Source of the DNA: Macrotrachela quadricornifera
Lineage: Eukaryota; Rotifera; Eurotatoria; Philodinida; Philodinidae
DNA length: 64,000 bases
Reading direction: 5' to 3'
Assembly (NCBI GenBank): GCA_022393335.1
Contig: JAJEKB010020897.1
Location: forward strand, 122,501-186,500
Under the pieces are notes generated by a model. The model saw nothing but the letters and a program-made list of their open reading frames with translations, was not told the DNA's origin and made no database searches. The first letter of the stretch is position 1. Each line of letters starts with the position of its first letter. Below are positions 45,531 through 57,100 of the stretch, one piece after another. The position numbers and the translations under genes were made by a program.

Positions 45531-47224
45531 TTTAAAAAACAACTAACGCTCGTCAAAGGTGACTCGCTTAACTCTCGACTGAATCCATTCTATCTATTTC
45601 AAGAGTCATTGATAGATAACTAGTCGACAAATATAACGATATAGCCAGCTCAGTTTGAACGGATCGTCCATATTTTATGATTTCTAAAACCAAAACGATC
45701 AATCTTAAATGCAAAAATATCAAGCACCCACGACTTTCTCATCACAGATAACATTTTTTGATTTATATAGTGCATTGATAGAGTACTGCCATGAATCCCA
45801 TTGATTTCAGCTAAGTTACTTCAGCCTGATCTTGTACTCTGAGCAAGCACACATACAGAGTTATGTTTTTCATATGACTCCTTCTCTCAGTCAAGAAAAC
45901 AGGAATAAAACATTTCACCTCAGCTTTCATTGGGATTTCCGGTAGCATTTGTTCGTGATGACCTCCTGGTATAAGAAAAAACACGTGATGTTCGGAATTA
46001 ATTGAAGAGAAATTTGGAATGACCACAAGCAAATAACACCATATTAGGATTCAAAAGTCCTTTAATGAATAGGTCTTTTTTACGTCAAATGTCTAATAAG
46101 GAATTGTTTTACCTCAAGAATTGAATCATTCGCCATTTTCTCTAAGTACCTCAACTCTCACTTGTTGTACTTATGCTAAAGCTTTTAAGTTAACGTTTAC
46201 TCGTTTTCATATTCAACGCCACTATATCGATCGATATTAGTTCAGATTTGAAGTTAATGGATGCCTCTCATTTAACTCTTTGAGGCCCGAACTTTTTTCT
46301 ACTGAGCCGAATTTGCTGAAATTTTTGGGATACATTAGAGCTGTAGTGGAGAGTCTACGATAAAAGTTTCAGCTCAATACTGTGGCAATTGAGCAAGATA
46401 TTTGCCAAACAGGGATCAGAAATATCCACTTTGTGGTGAATATTTTTCGGTTCAGGCTCGCGTCATAGGTTTTGTTTTTCGTTTTGTTAGAAAGAGCACG
46501 TCGAGATCGAGGGGCATCGGAAAATTCTTTTTTCGAATTCTCACTCTTTTAATGATGAAAATGAATCACAAGTTTCACTACTCAAAAACCATGCTAACAA
46601 TAAATGCCTAATTACATAAATATTTATATAGATAATAAAAATAAAGCTTAATTTAAAAATGAAACTGTAGTTCTCTACATCTTCACATGCTCTTTTCAAC
46701 AAAAAAAACAACTAAATGTAATGAATGAGCTTGGACAGAGAGATCTTGGTCACAAGATCAAAAGATCATAAACCGAGAAAACACGGAAAAGATTTTTTGT
46801 TTTTTTGAAAACAAGCATGTTTTTCAAGCAGTCGATTACACAAATTATCAAAATTTTTAGATAAAAAGGAGGTTTCCAATAAAAAATCACACCATATCTG
46901 AAAGATCCAAGGACGAGTTATCTTCCTACACATCTATCTTAATTTCAAAATTTCTGACAAAAATTGACTTTTTTGGGAGGCTGCAAAAACATGGCACAGT
47001 GTGTTTTTTAGTGTTTTCCATACACTCTATCACCCAAGTAGGTTTATACAGATTTTTACCAGTTTTCAATATTTACTGAAAACATATCTCCAAAATTCTC
47101 AAAAATCGGAAAATTTGAAAAATCTTGAGGTGAGAAATGTATCTCTTATTGGACCTCAAAAGATTAACGTGAATACAATAAATAAGGTTTATTTCATGAA
47201 GAAATGAGTTAAAATGACGATTAT
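45531..47224. other. No gene seen
   Basis: AT-rich. Open frames at 46402-46611 and 47001-47207 lack motifs. No RNA or repeat was identified beyond short shared words. Confidence 0.4.
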
Positions 47225-47430
47225 TATTTATATATGAATCACAGATAGGAATATTTCTATAAAATGATCATCACTAAAGAGTGGATGTTAGTTTCCTAGT
47301 TTTCATGCGATCAAGAAGACTGAGATATAATGTAATCGAAATCGAAATTAATTTCTGTGATAATTATACTAAATTTCTTCCAAAGAAGGGTCAGGGAATC
47401 CACAGGATAAGCACTACTTGTTATAGAAAT
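47225..47430 (+). repeat. Dispersed repeat A, copy 3 (partial)
   Basis: ATATGAATCACAGATAGGAA, ATTTCTATAAAATGATCATC, GAGATATAATGTAATCGAAA and AAAGAAGGGTCAGGGAATCC follow the order of copy 1 (20095-20270) with substitutions. Confidence 0.5.
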
Positions 47431-47781
47431 AACTATAATATTTTTTTATAATGAATATTTCTGTGCATCAATGTTATCTGGTTTGGAAACGTTATATGCA
47501 TAAAAGGCAAAATGGGCACAAATAAAATAGTTCTTAGACGATAATACATTTTGCTGTGGTAACAACGATATTATTTCGGAAAAAGAAGTATAAAGATTCT
47601 TTTTCTTGTTTTTTTCTCTCTCGCTAATATCTTGTTTACTTCCTTGTCATCATATCTAACAATAATTCATAACATCATTAATAGTCTCCACTAAGATAGA
47701 AAAAAGATACAACGTATCTTTTCTTTTATAAATACGAACAAAAGAAAATATAGCATATTGTCTCTCAGAAAAAACATAAAT
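47431..47781. other. Upstream region of the double-BTB gene
   Basis: AT-rich, non-coding. Short TATAA-like words occur near 47720-47750 but none can be singled out as the TATA box. Confidence 0.3.
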
Positions 47782-48642
47782 ATGTCGTTTCTTCCACGTA
47801 TAGTAAGTATTTAATCATTTGATAAGAATATAGATTTGAAATATGATTGTATAAATTAGTTGATATTGTTTGTTATAATATGGGTAAATTACAACAACAC
47901 TTCCATAATCACTATTCAATCGAAAAGAAGTGAATCAATACATGAAGAAGATTCTGATGCAGTTGTAAAACCACAACTTCGTGTGAAATGCGATGAAGAT
48001 CGACTTTTAAGTCAAGGTGATTTGGAAGAATGTATTAAAAATACAGATGTTATTCAACTTAATGTTGGTGGTGAAATAATGATGACAACTCGTGAAACAC
48101 TTACTCGTTCTCCAAAATCAATTCTTTCAATGATGTTTAATGGTGATTGGGAACAAAGACTACCCATGGATAAAAAAGAAAATTTTTTTTTAGATTTTAA
48201 TCCATTTCTTTTTCGTCATTTACTTGACCAACTACAAATATTAGATAAAAATAATATTATTAAATTTCATCCTCCTTCACAACCTTCACTTATTGAACCA
48301 TTCAAAAAAATGCTTAAAAAATTGAATCTTAATCAATTTTCATCATTCGAAAATAATATTATTACTTTTAATGTTGGTGGTCAAATTATTACAAATCAAC
48401 GTAAAATATTTGATCAAATATCTAATTCTACTTTGGGTAATATTGTTACATCGTCGAACACTACAAAATTTGATAATAAAAGCAATGTTTTTCTTGATTA
48501 TGATCCAAAATCATTTCAACGTTTGATTAAACTATTGAGAAAAAAATCATCTAAAAACGTCGGTTGTTCAAAAGCAATGTCGAATCAAGAATACATTTTT
48601 TTCAAAAAATTAGTCTCTGATTTGAATATATGTAGTAAGTAA
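47782..48642 (+). CDS. Protein with two tandem BTB/T1 (KCTD-like) domains, 267 aa
   Basis: Exon 2 (47860-48642) carries two T1-type BTB repeats: VIQLNVGGEIMMTTRETLTR (about residues 70-89) with SMMFNGDW and FFLDFNPFLFRHLLDQL; and ITFNVGGQIITNQRKIFDQI with VFLDYDPKSFQRLIKLLRK. Exon 2 lacks an upstream ATG. An ATG at 47782 opens a 7-codon exon (MSFLPRI) followed by GTAAGT and an acceptor TTAG ending at 47859, a 57-bp phase-0 intron, so I place the start there. The joined N-terminus (MSFLPRILILFVIIWVNYNN) is hydrophobic, unusual for a cytosolic BTB protein, and could be a signal anchor. Family role: oligomerisation, often as a cullin-3 adaptor or channel regulator. The specific role is unknown. 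Confidence 0.75.
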
Positions 48643-49009
48643 AATAATTTATATTACTTCATAGATAAATGGTGCGTGCATTAAAGTACATTTTTATCTG
48701 ATTTATATAAAAAGAATCAATTACTTGTAATACGATTAATTATTTAAAATGGTTGAATTTCTGTATTGAAATTCTAGCCAACTCGAAATTATTGAAAAGT
48801 CAGAGAAATAATAAGCTTTGGTAAAATCTTAGAAATGAAAGCTTTAGCTATAAACAAAATCAAAAGTTTAGCAAAAAGAAGTAGAGAAAAGAGTAAAATA
48901 GAATATGTTAATATAAATTTTCCTTTAACTCGAGAACAATGGAAATTGGTTATCGTCTTTTACTCTTTGGTGTTTTCTAATTTTTTTGAATTCGAGATAA
49001 AAAAAGAAG
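48643..49009. other. No gene seen
   Basis: 3' flank of the BTB gene, AT-rich. The frame beginning at 48835 runs into the following repeat and has no motif. Confidence 0.35.
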
Positions 49010-49240
49010 TATATAGGGTGTCCAGAAAGTCAACAGAGTTAGAAAAATTTGAAAATCTCCATTACGGCTCGACCAAACGGGCTCACTTTTTAACCAACGA
49101 TAGAGGCATGTTCACACTCTAAATCCATATAGATAAGGTTAGTGAGAGCCTTAGTTAAATATCACTATCGACCTCAATAAGAAAATTTTACTTTTCACAG
49201 ATAAGGAAAAATAACAATACGCTTAAGAAAGCTTTCTATT
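49010..49240 (+). repeat. Fragment of the ATCTCCATTACGGCTCGA repeat family (Tc1/mariner-type MITE)
   Basis: GGGTGTCCAGAAAGTCAAC, CTCCATTACGGCTCGACCAA and TAGAGGCATGTTCACACTCT match, with changes, the left halves of the elements at 52463-53360. No right end was found. Confidence 0.45.
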
Positions 49241-49609
49241 CAGAAAGTACCAATACGGCTTGGCAAAATATATTGAATGATTTTAAGATAAAACAAAACT
49301 TCTACTCTTTCTTTGACTTTCCTTGTCTTTTTATACCAGTCGGATGTTTCTAGAACCAATTAAATAAATATATTTAAACGGTTGTATTTTTTTTATACAT
49401 TTAAAACATTTATGTATTTTATAAAATTAAATTACAAAAACAAAAAACTTTCTAGGAAGTCCTCTAAGACTCTAAGAGGGAGTTTTGACTAGGGAAATGT
49501 TCGACGAGAAATATTTTTTGAAGTCTACCAGAAAAATCTCATATTACTGATAAGAAAAGAGTTCAAATATTATCATCTCTCACATTCTTCATTTCCTAGT
49601 CACAATTCT
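49241..49609. other. No gene seen
   Basis: AT-rich spacer. Confidence 0.35.
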
Positions 49610-50744
49610 GTTCAATTCTTGAAAACTCCTCGAAGGATCCTTCAGGATCCAGAATCTCAAGGATCCTGTCATGTTTTTATTCAGAATCTTGTTCAGAATT
49701 TCTTCAAAAACCTGTTCAAATATTTTTCTGAGTCGAGAGTACAAGATTCTATCAAGGATCCTCTCAAGATTATAAAAAGAGATTTCGTCACGAATGCGGT
49801 CAAATCTTCATATCATGATCCTCTTAAGAATGATAATCATATCAGACAAAGATTTTGGCAAGAAAATACGAAGATTCGTGAGGAGCACTGTTCAAGAACA
49901 GCAATTCCAACTACTTATAAAAATAAAAGTATGATCAGGATCTTAATAAGAAAATACAAGGATCTAGTTAGAATCTTTCAAAATTTACATTTAGAGACTA
50001 ATAAAAACTTAATCTTCCAGGATTCTGTCAGGAACCTATCAAGTATGAATAGAACGATTCGCCGAACTTGTTTTCTACATTCAGATGAGGACTCTTTCAA
50101 GACTTTGAAATTTACAGATCACAGCAAAATTTCAATAGATCATTAGCAAATCGTTTGATAATATTGCTTATAGTGTTCATTATGTTCGAAAAACATCCAA
50201 CTAGGTTTTTTTAAACTAATTGAGATTTAAAAAAATGCAAATATTTTCTTTTAACTTAAATGAACTGAAAAAAGTTCCAGTATATTTTTAAATGAGTTGA
50301 AATTAAAATATTTTTTAAATTGAATTCAAATAAAATATTCTGAACAAATTTTTTAGAGTCGCATTGACAAAAAAGTCTAATTATATTTTTAAATAGACCT
50401 AAAATTAAAAAAAGCATCAAATATATTCATTTAAATCGAATTAAAACTTAAAAGGAAATAAAATTTTATTGTCTAGAAAATATTTAGAATGATATTGTAT
50501 CTATAGAAATTTTAAATAATTTTTATTTGCATAAGTTCAAATAAAAGTTTATATTTAAGTAAGAAATTAAAATATTGAATGTTGGAGTGACATAGTATCA
50601 TATGACACATTAAGCTTGGGTAAGCTGGTCGGTATGTGAATCGAAGGTCTAGAGATTGATACTCTATGTGTTCATTTCTCTAATATTTCATTTAGAAAAT
50701 TCTGCAAAGATCTTGCCAAGAACCTAATGCTATTCTAAAGAAAA
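49610..50744. repeat. Degenerate short-word array (AAGGATCCT / AAGAATCTTGT), followed by AT-rich tract
   Basis: From 49610 to about 50140 words such as AAGGATCCTTCAGGATCC, CAAGGATCCTGTCA, CAAGATTCTATCAAGGATC and TTCCAGGATTCTGTCAGGAA recur about every 12-20 bp. The long open frame at 49619-50146 is a by-product, as it has no ATG and mirrors the repeat words. 50160-50600 is AT-rich with repeated TTTAAATTGAA-like words. Similar GATTCTGACAGGATTCTGAT words reappear after 54400, so the element 50745-54386 lies within this array. Confidence 0.5.
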
Positions 50745-51244
50745 CTTACGAGGGAACCGTTCGAAATGATTCACTGCTTTTTGCCTCATATTTTCAGCAT
50801 ATCGAAGGGACCCCTAGAGTCCCTTAATCCTAAAAGAATTCGTGCTCATGGTCATTTTCTCGTGAGATATCGAATTCTCAAGATTGTGAAGAATAGAACG
50901 ATTTTGACTTCTTTATGTTGCACTATTATACTATGATATTTTTTTTCTTTATTACGCGCACTTCCTTCGGTATGTGAATCTGGCAATAACAAATATGATA
51001 AAATTCTTATCATATGCATTGTATCACGCTGCAGTATGACATACGAAAAGATACGTTTTAGCATAGCATTGTGTGAATAAGAGAGTATATTACATATAGT
51101 TCGAATATGCATTCATAGTATAATATTTCATCTCTGATTATACTCTATAATCATAAAAATGATTACCCCTATAAGGATTGCACAACTATTGCTCGAACAA
51201 GTCTCTCAAAACAAAGAATCACATCATTGACACATGAGAACCAA

Positions 51245-51990
51245 TACGAAGGAAGAAGAGATCATCAAGTTTTTACTCGGAGTAATTGACGATGTTTGTA
51301 ACTCTACTCGCGTACAACATCGAATCAGAAACAATATTTGATCATGATGGTGATAGTGAGACATATGAAATAGAAGATCCAGATCCTTCTTACGATGTTT
51401 TATGAAAAAAGGTTATTGATTATTACGATGCGCGTGATGCAAATGGAAATAGAAAATACACATGGAAGTCAACACAGCATCGTTTCAGACCCGTTCTTCA
51501 CCGACAATATCTAGCTCGCTTTCGCCATTACGTCGAACAAGATGGTACAAAATGAGAAAAAAATGAAGATTATTAATGATTTTATTTATGAGAAATGCGA
51601 AGATGTTCGAGATACTGCATTCCCCCATTCATGATCGTGATCTGAAACGTTGGGCACCTCAGAAAACAATCGAGGATTCTATTTCTATGTTCGAAGCTTC
51701 TGAATATTGTCTGCGAGCCTTCAAACATCGTCAGTATATGCTCGAGAAAGATAACTAAATTAGTAACTCGCCAACATGCAGAAACAATCTTGATGCAATT
51801 ATTGCATCTGCTGATTCCTTTGTGACTGATGTTAAACATCAAATGAAAAAATTCGCATCTGAGCAGGTCTTGAATACCGATTAAGTTGGCTTAGAGTTAA
51901 AACTTCACTCGACAAAAACACTTGCGTATCAGGGTGAGCGCATTACTTTGACACGAATGAAATCAAATATACTATTCAGCTAATGATATC
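51245..51990 (+). pseudogene. Dead CENP-B / pogo-like transposase
   Basis: Consecutive blocks in shifting frames: ETYEIEDPDPSYDVL then a stop; RKYTWKSTQHRFRPVLHRQY (helix-turn-helix-like); IHDRDLKRWA, FEASEYCLRAFKHR and LVTRQHAETI, which follow the order of a CENP-B/Tc5-type HTH domain (normally DRDLRRWAL, FxAS..W..FKHRH, RKITKLVTR); then SEQVLNTD followed by a TAA and VGLELKLHSTKTLAYQGERI, the beginning of a DDE domain, where NTDQ is normal and the Q codon has become TAA. Frameshifts and stops show it is inactive. The C-terminal half of the DDE domain is not seen. Confidence 0.6.
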
Positions 51991-52462
51991 TCTCTCTGAG
52001 AAACTTGTTGGTCTAGCGTTCCTGTGTTTAAAGGAGCCCAAGGGAAAAATGAGCGAAATTGAGTTGCCCGATTATTTAACTTATAAGTTTATTAAAGAAT
52101 GTCTCTTTTATTAGATATTAAAAAACGATTACTTACCACTTCGACTATTATGGTAACATGTAGTTCTTATGGAAAACTCACTAGTTCATTGGTCGAGTGC
52201 TGAAGAGATAATGTTCTTCGTCCATCTGTTTCGACAAAATCTCTTTTGCTTTCTGATTTCTTGGTCTGATCAGGGAGATTCAGCTATCTACTCCAATGTT
52301 AAAGGATGCAAAAGATTAGAAATATCACCTCATACTACATCTCGCATTCAACTACTCAATGTCTACTTCAATGGGCAATGGAAATTAATTGCTGGACGTA
52401 TTTTCGACTATGTGCAACTCGACAGTATAGATATCCATTTGTCTGAACGAAACAACATACCA

Positions 52463-52816
52463 CAGGATGGCGCAAAAGGCACTTTGCCGAAAAAACTTGA
52501 ATATCTCCATTATGGCTCGAGCAAACGAACTGATTTTTTACCAATGATAAAGGCATGTACAAGCTTTATATCCATAAAGACATGCCTAGAGAAACCCTTT
52601 GTTAAGTATATTGTTTTTTCTCCTATCTGTCAGAAAGTAAAACGTTTTTTGTTGAGATCAATAGTGATACTTAACAAAGGGTCTCTCCAGATATGTCTTT
52701 ATAGATATGAAGCTTGAACATGTCTGTATTATTAGTAAAAAAATCAGCTTGTTTGATCGAGTTGTAAGGGAGATATTCAATTTTTATTTTGGTAGACTGG
52801 GTTTTGCGCCACCCTG
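52463..52816. mobile_element. Fold-back MITE with Tc1/mariner-type ends, 354 bp
   Basis: The left end is CAGGATGGCGCAAAAGGCAC and the right end, inverted, is CAGGGTGGCGCAAAACCCAG. CAGGGTG..CAAAA termini are typical of Tc1/mariner relatives. The interior is itself an inverted repeat: ATCTCCATTATGGCTCGAGC .. GGCATGTACAAGCTTTATAT .. CTTTGTTAAGTAT returns inverted as ATACTTAACAAAGGG .. TATGAAGCTTGAACATG. There is no coding capacity. Confidence 0.7.
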
Positions 52817-53360
52817 CATATGGCCTAAAAGTCACAATGACAAGGAAAAATTAAATATCTCCGTTACGGTTTGCACAACCAGGCTGATTTTTTTACCAAT
52901 AATGGAAGTATGTTCACACTTTAAATTCATATGGATAAGATTAGAGAGAGCCCTTATAAAGTATTACTAATGCCCCCAATAAAATAATTTTACTTTTTCA
53001 TAGATACGATGAAAACAATATACTTAACAAGCGGGTATTCTTCAGGCATGTCTTTATGAATATAAAGCTTGAACATGCCTCTATCACTGATAAAAGAATC
53101 AGCTCGTTAGCTCGAGCCATAGTGGAGATATGGAAGTTTTTTCGCCAAAGTGCCTCTTTTTTTCAAACTGTGAAAAATAAATTTTTCTTGTTGAGATCAA
53201 TTGTGATACTTAACAAAGCGTGTGTCTAGGCATGTCTTTATGGATATGAAGCTTGAACATACATCTATTATTGGTAAAAAAAAATTAGTTCGTTTGCTCG
53301 ACCCGTAATAGAGATATTTAATTTTTTTTGGGTAAAGTGACTTTTGCGCCACCCTGTACG
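52817..53360. mobile_element. Second, rearranged copy of the same MITE in tandem
   Basis: Starts with a decayed end (TATGGCCTAAAAGTCAC) and closes with GACTTTTGCGCCACCCTG at about 53358, followed by TA. It contains three recognisable half-units (52830-52960; 53040-53130; 53220-53330), each with the GGCATGTCTTTATG..AAGCTTGAACATG block. This suggests nested or unequal-exchange duplication of the element at 52463-52816. Confidence 0.55.
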
Positions 53361-54149
53361 TTTAAATTCACTCATTCATAACCAACTCACTTCATCTCTA
53401 TTCGTACCTATGATTCAATACACATAGTTTGCGTCAGGATACATTGATCAACATCCAGGATATTTTGAGGCTGTCAACGAAATCTGATTTAATATTGTGA
53501 GACTTTGCAGAGAGAAAGGATCAATATTGGTGAAGGCGGATGATTCTCGGTGAAAAGCATGTTTTTTTTTAAACTGACTACGACTTATGTACATGACATG
53601 AAAGAGATGATGCCGAGATCATACGAAGAGTGAGTGAATATGTCGAGATGAACACAGGAACAGAGTAAATACATTTGTGGAAACACAAAGAGAAAGTGAA
53701 TACATAATGATGAACATAAGGAGTGAATGAATACGTCAAGAAACGTCAATCACATATGATAAGAGAACACAGAACGAAAGAAGAGAATGTACAAGATCAT
53801 ATATATTATACATAACGCGAATGCAAAAGTGAAATACGATAAAGAATAAACAGCAGTTAAAAGGAAAGATTAGAGTAATCTATGTAACGCACATGCTTTA
53901 GAAGACTATGAAAAGTGTAATACTACCTAAAAAATATCGATGGTAGCTATTGTCAACAATCAAACTGCCGTCTATTATCTTTCATTCAAGGCAGTCACTG
54001 TCATAAATTTCTTTGCTTCAAGCACTTTTTCGAAGCTTATCACTTTCATGACTAAATATTTCATAACAATCTATTTATTGGACACATTCCGAATAAAATC
54101 AGTGGTATAGAAAAATTAATATTTTCTTAAACTTTCTCATAAAACAACA
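53361..54149. other. No gene seen
   Basis: Interior of the larger inverted-repeat element, with an A/G-rich tract 53600-53830 (GAACACAGAACGAAAGAAGA and similar). No coding signal. Confidence 0.4.
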
Positions 54150-54386
54150 CTAATTTTGAGTACAACAATAGTATTGTCTGTTAAAACTTTCTGTTAGTTG
54201 TATGGTGTAACTTAAAAAAGTCAAAATCGTTCTATTCTTCACAATCTTGAGAATTCGATATCTCACGAAAAAATTATCATAGGCACGACTCCTTTTAGGG
54301 TTACGATACTCTAGGGGTCCCTTCGATATGTTGAAAATATGAGGCAAAAAGCAGTGAATCACTTCGAACGGTTCTCTCGTTAGTTC

Positions 54387-55020
54387 AATTCCACAAAGAT
54401 CCCATGATGATACTGAACAAAATCTTCGAGGATTTCTAATCACATTCTAAAACATGAGAGCAAAAATCTTTTATTTTTTCGACTCTAAAATTCTGACAGG
54501 ATTCTGATCATATCTTTCAAGAATCTTACGCTGAAACATCAAAGATTTTCCTTAGGGCTATTACATGAAATAGACAAGATGAATATTATTAATGATGAGA
54601 ATGAAAGTAAGACAAATAATATTTTTGTGTGCGTTCATCAACCCGCTCGATAGAACACTGTTCAAAATTATATGAAATAAAACTTCAAGAAATATACTAT
54701 CTTATAGATGAGATATAAATATTTTTTATCTGGATTTCAACAAAACAACGGATATGAAAAGAGAAAAAAGACCACTACAGAACAAGAAATCTCTGTATTT
54801 TTTCTATCACTATTTTAATACATGACATTGAACAATGTTCTATATGTATGTCTTTCGAGGATTTTAGACTACTTCTATGAAGAAAAAGTTTCTCTCCAAT
54901 TTATATTTTCTTTATATTTGAGAAATCATTGCTATAGATGTCAGTAAAATATATTAAAATACAACTTTTCTTTACAGCAACTTAGAATTCTCTCTATTCT
55001 TCTCTAACGCGTCAAACAGA
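54387..55020. other. Resumption of the degenerate GATTCTGACAGG array, then AT-rich upstream of the NHL gene
   Basis: 54400-54545 contains AATCTTCGAGGATTTCTAAT, AATTCTGACAGGATTCTGAT and CAAGAATCTTACGCTGAAAC, the same word family as 49610-50140. The remainder is AT-rich with no feature. Confidence 0.4.
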
Positions 55021-56031
55021 ATGAAAAACAGTATTATAGAAGTTGTTACTTTTCTCACAATTCAAAGAAAAACGAAAGATTCCTTTTGATGATCATCATA
55101 TTTTCTCTTTCTTTTAGTACCACTTCGTGCCAGTTTGATAGATATTTCTGCAAATGCCACATGGAACAAGAATGGTATAACAGTAGGAGGACAAAATCCA
55201 ACACTCTCTAACCCTCGCGGTTTATATATAGATGATGAACAAACAATTTATGTTGCTGATTATGGAAATCACCGTATTGTCGCATGGAAATCGGATGAAA
55301 TAAATGGACAAATAGTAGCAGGTAGACATGGAGAAGGAAATGGTATTCATCAATTAAACGGACCAACAGATGTTACCGTGGATAAAGAGAAAGATACTCT
55401 TATTATTTGTGATAAGGAGAATAGAAGAGTAGTTAGATGGCCTCGTCAAAATGGAACAAGTGGAGAAATAATTATTTCAAATATCGCTTGTTGGGGTTTG
55501 ACAATGGATGAAAATAGATTTCTCTATGTCTCTGATTTTGTCAAACATGAAGTAAAAAGATATCGAATGGGTGAATCCCATGGAATATTAGTGGCAGGTG
55601 GAAATGAAGAAGGAAATCGTCTTGATCAGCTCAATTCCCCCCACTACATATTCGTCGATCGAAAACATTCAGTATTTGTGTCTGACAATGGAAATCACCG
55701 TGTGATGAAATGGATAGAAGGTGCAAAAGAAGGTATTGTTGTTGCTGGTGGACAAGGACAGGGAAATAGTTTGATACAATTGTATTATCCTCACGGAGTT
55801 GTAGTTGATGAATTGGGTACTGTTTATGTAGCTGATAGTAGTAATCATCGAATTGTACGTTGGTCTAAAGGAGCACAACAAGGAAACGTTATTGTTGGTG
55901 GAAATGGCCAAGGAGCAGCAACAAATCAACTCTATTATCCCACTGGATTGTCATTTGATCGACAAGGTAATCTCTACGTTGCTGATTATAGTAACAAGCG
56001 AGTACAACGATTTAACATTGAAATACTATGA
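55021..56031 (+). CDS. NHL-repeat protein, six-bladed beta-propeller, about 307 aa
   Basis: The main exon runs from an acceptor TTTTAG (ending 55117) at 55118 to TGA at 56029-56031. Six NHL blades are visible: PRGLYIDDEQTIYVADYGNH, PTDVTVDKEKDTLIICDKEN, GLTMDENRFLYVSDFVKHEV, PHYIFVDRKHSVFVSDNGNH, PHGVVVDELGTVYVADSSNH and PTGLSFDRQGNLYVADYSNK. Spacers hold the recurring VAGGxGxGN..NQL motif. Six blades would close a complete propeller. No ATG precedes the first blade in this exon. A possible mini-exon, ATGAAAAACA at 55021-55030 followed by GT, restores the frame (start MKNIPLRASL) and I used it, but it is weakly supported and a longer N-terminus upstream is possible. NHL propellers bind proteins, RNA or ligands. 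The specific role is unknown. Confidence 0.75.
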
Positions 56032-56117
56032 AATTAATGGAATGAACTAGTAAATTTTATTTATTTTCAGCTATTGATTATAACATTTTGATTGCTGTAT
56101 AATTTTAATTGAAAAGA

Positions 56118-56123
56118 AATAAA
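56118..56123 (+). terminator. Poly(A) signal AATAAA of the NHL gene
   Basis: AATAAA lies 86 bp after the stop codon of the NHL gene. Confidence 0.5.
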
Positions 56124-56369
56124 TGAATCGATATAAATTTATATTCACGTGCGCGCGCGCGACCAGAGAGACTCTGATTGTTGGAGGCACAAAAGCTAAC
56201 AGCGGTAAGACAATGTAAGTACATAAAAGGTCTTTCCGTTGTCTTTATCCAACAAGAGCAGTATCTCTCTGGGTTGAATTAATACAGAATACATACATTA
56301 ATTCAACGCTAAAAGAAAAGTAGTTAGAAGAAATGAGTAGTACTTACCCTCACACCCTTGGGAAAAAAA
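56124..56369. other. No gene; short GCGCGCGCGC tract near 56150
   Basis: A GTGCGCGCGCGCGACC run is the only structure noted. It could form Z-DNA, but it is only about 12 bp. Confidence 0.3.
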
Positions 56370-57100
56370 TATAGTAATCAATATTGAACATAGACTCACG
56401 GCCCTCGAAAATCTGTGAGTCAAGCTTACAAACAACAAGAAATTCATCAAAGAAAGATAAGAAATAGATCGCAAACATTTTTACTAACTTCGAATTCGTA
56501 TTTTCCATGTTCGATGACGATAAGTCAAGTTTTATTAGAAACGATGATTAACTAATTTATCATTATTTAATACCTACCAATATTAAAACTAACTGCAGAT
56601 TTCGATTCTTCATAGTCAATTGTCTCTGGTGGAGTTTTACTGGAGATAGTTTATATTATTTACTATTAATTATTTAGCAAACCAATTCAGTTTTCATTTA
56701 TTGATCTTTGACTATCTTGGATCAAACTTCTTAGGAAAAAAAGTAAAACTAACTACCAATTGTTTGCTAACTTATTACTAACGACAAATTTGACTCCAGA
56801 TGCGAATTCTTTATCCTCCATTACCCTTCATATAGTTTTCAACTAGAATATTATAAGCTTTTGATATTAATCTAGCTAATAACGTTTTCAGATAGCTTGG
56901 ATACAGAGAAATTCTAGAAGGGAGCGTACCTGTATAACTACAAACTTATTTTATGTAATATGATCTCCTCCAAACCACGAAACAAATCGTTATTTCGTAA
57001 AAGAATTATTTAAGAAAATTCAAAAATTAATGGTATCAGTCGATTCTTTGATCCCGAACCTTTGCTGAAACGTTAAGATTCGATTTTTTCAAAGTTGAGG
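56370..57100 (+). repeat. Dispersed repeat B, copy 2
   Basis: Direct-orientation, diverged counterpart of 44780-45530. Shared landmarks in order: GTCAAGTTTTATTAGAAACG, CTGGTGGAGTTTTACTGGAG, AAATTTGACTCCAGATGCGA, CTGTATAACTACAAACTT, GAAACAAATCGTTATTTCGT and TCGATTCTTTGATCCCGAAC. Confidence 0.6.

Larger units (their letters stand above)
50745..54386. mobile_element. ~3.6-kb element with ~200-bp terminal inverted repeats, CTTACGAGGG family
   Basis: The left end (CTTACGAGGGAACCGTTCGA, ATGATTCACTGCTTTTTGCC, ATATCGAAGGGACCCCTAGA, CGTGAGATATCGAATTCTCA, AGAACGATTTTGACTT) is matched inverted at 54386-54190 with few changes. The interior holds a dead CENP-B/pogo-like transposase (51245-51990), two or more small fold-back MITEs (52463-53360) and AT-rich filler. 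The presence of a transposase relic suggests this is a decayed, once-autonomous relative of the ~1.5-kb element at 15107, but the link between ends and transposase is inferred only from position. Confidence 0.65.

Noticed and set aside
49619..50146. 175-codon open frame
   Set aside because: It begins without ATG and its residues mirror a degenerate GGATCCT/GATTCTG repeat.
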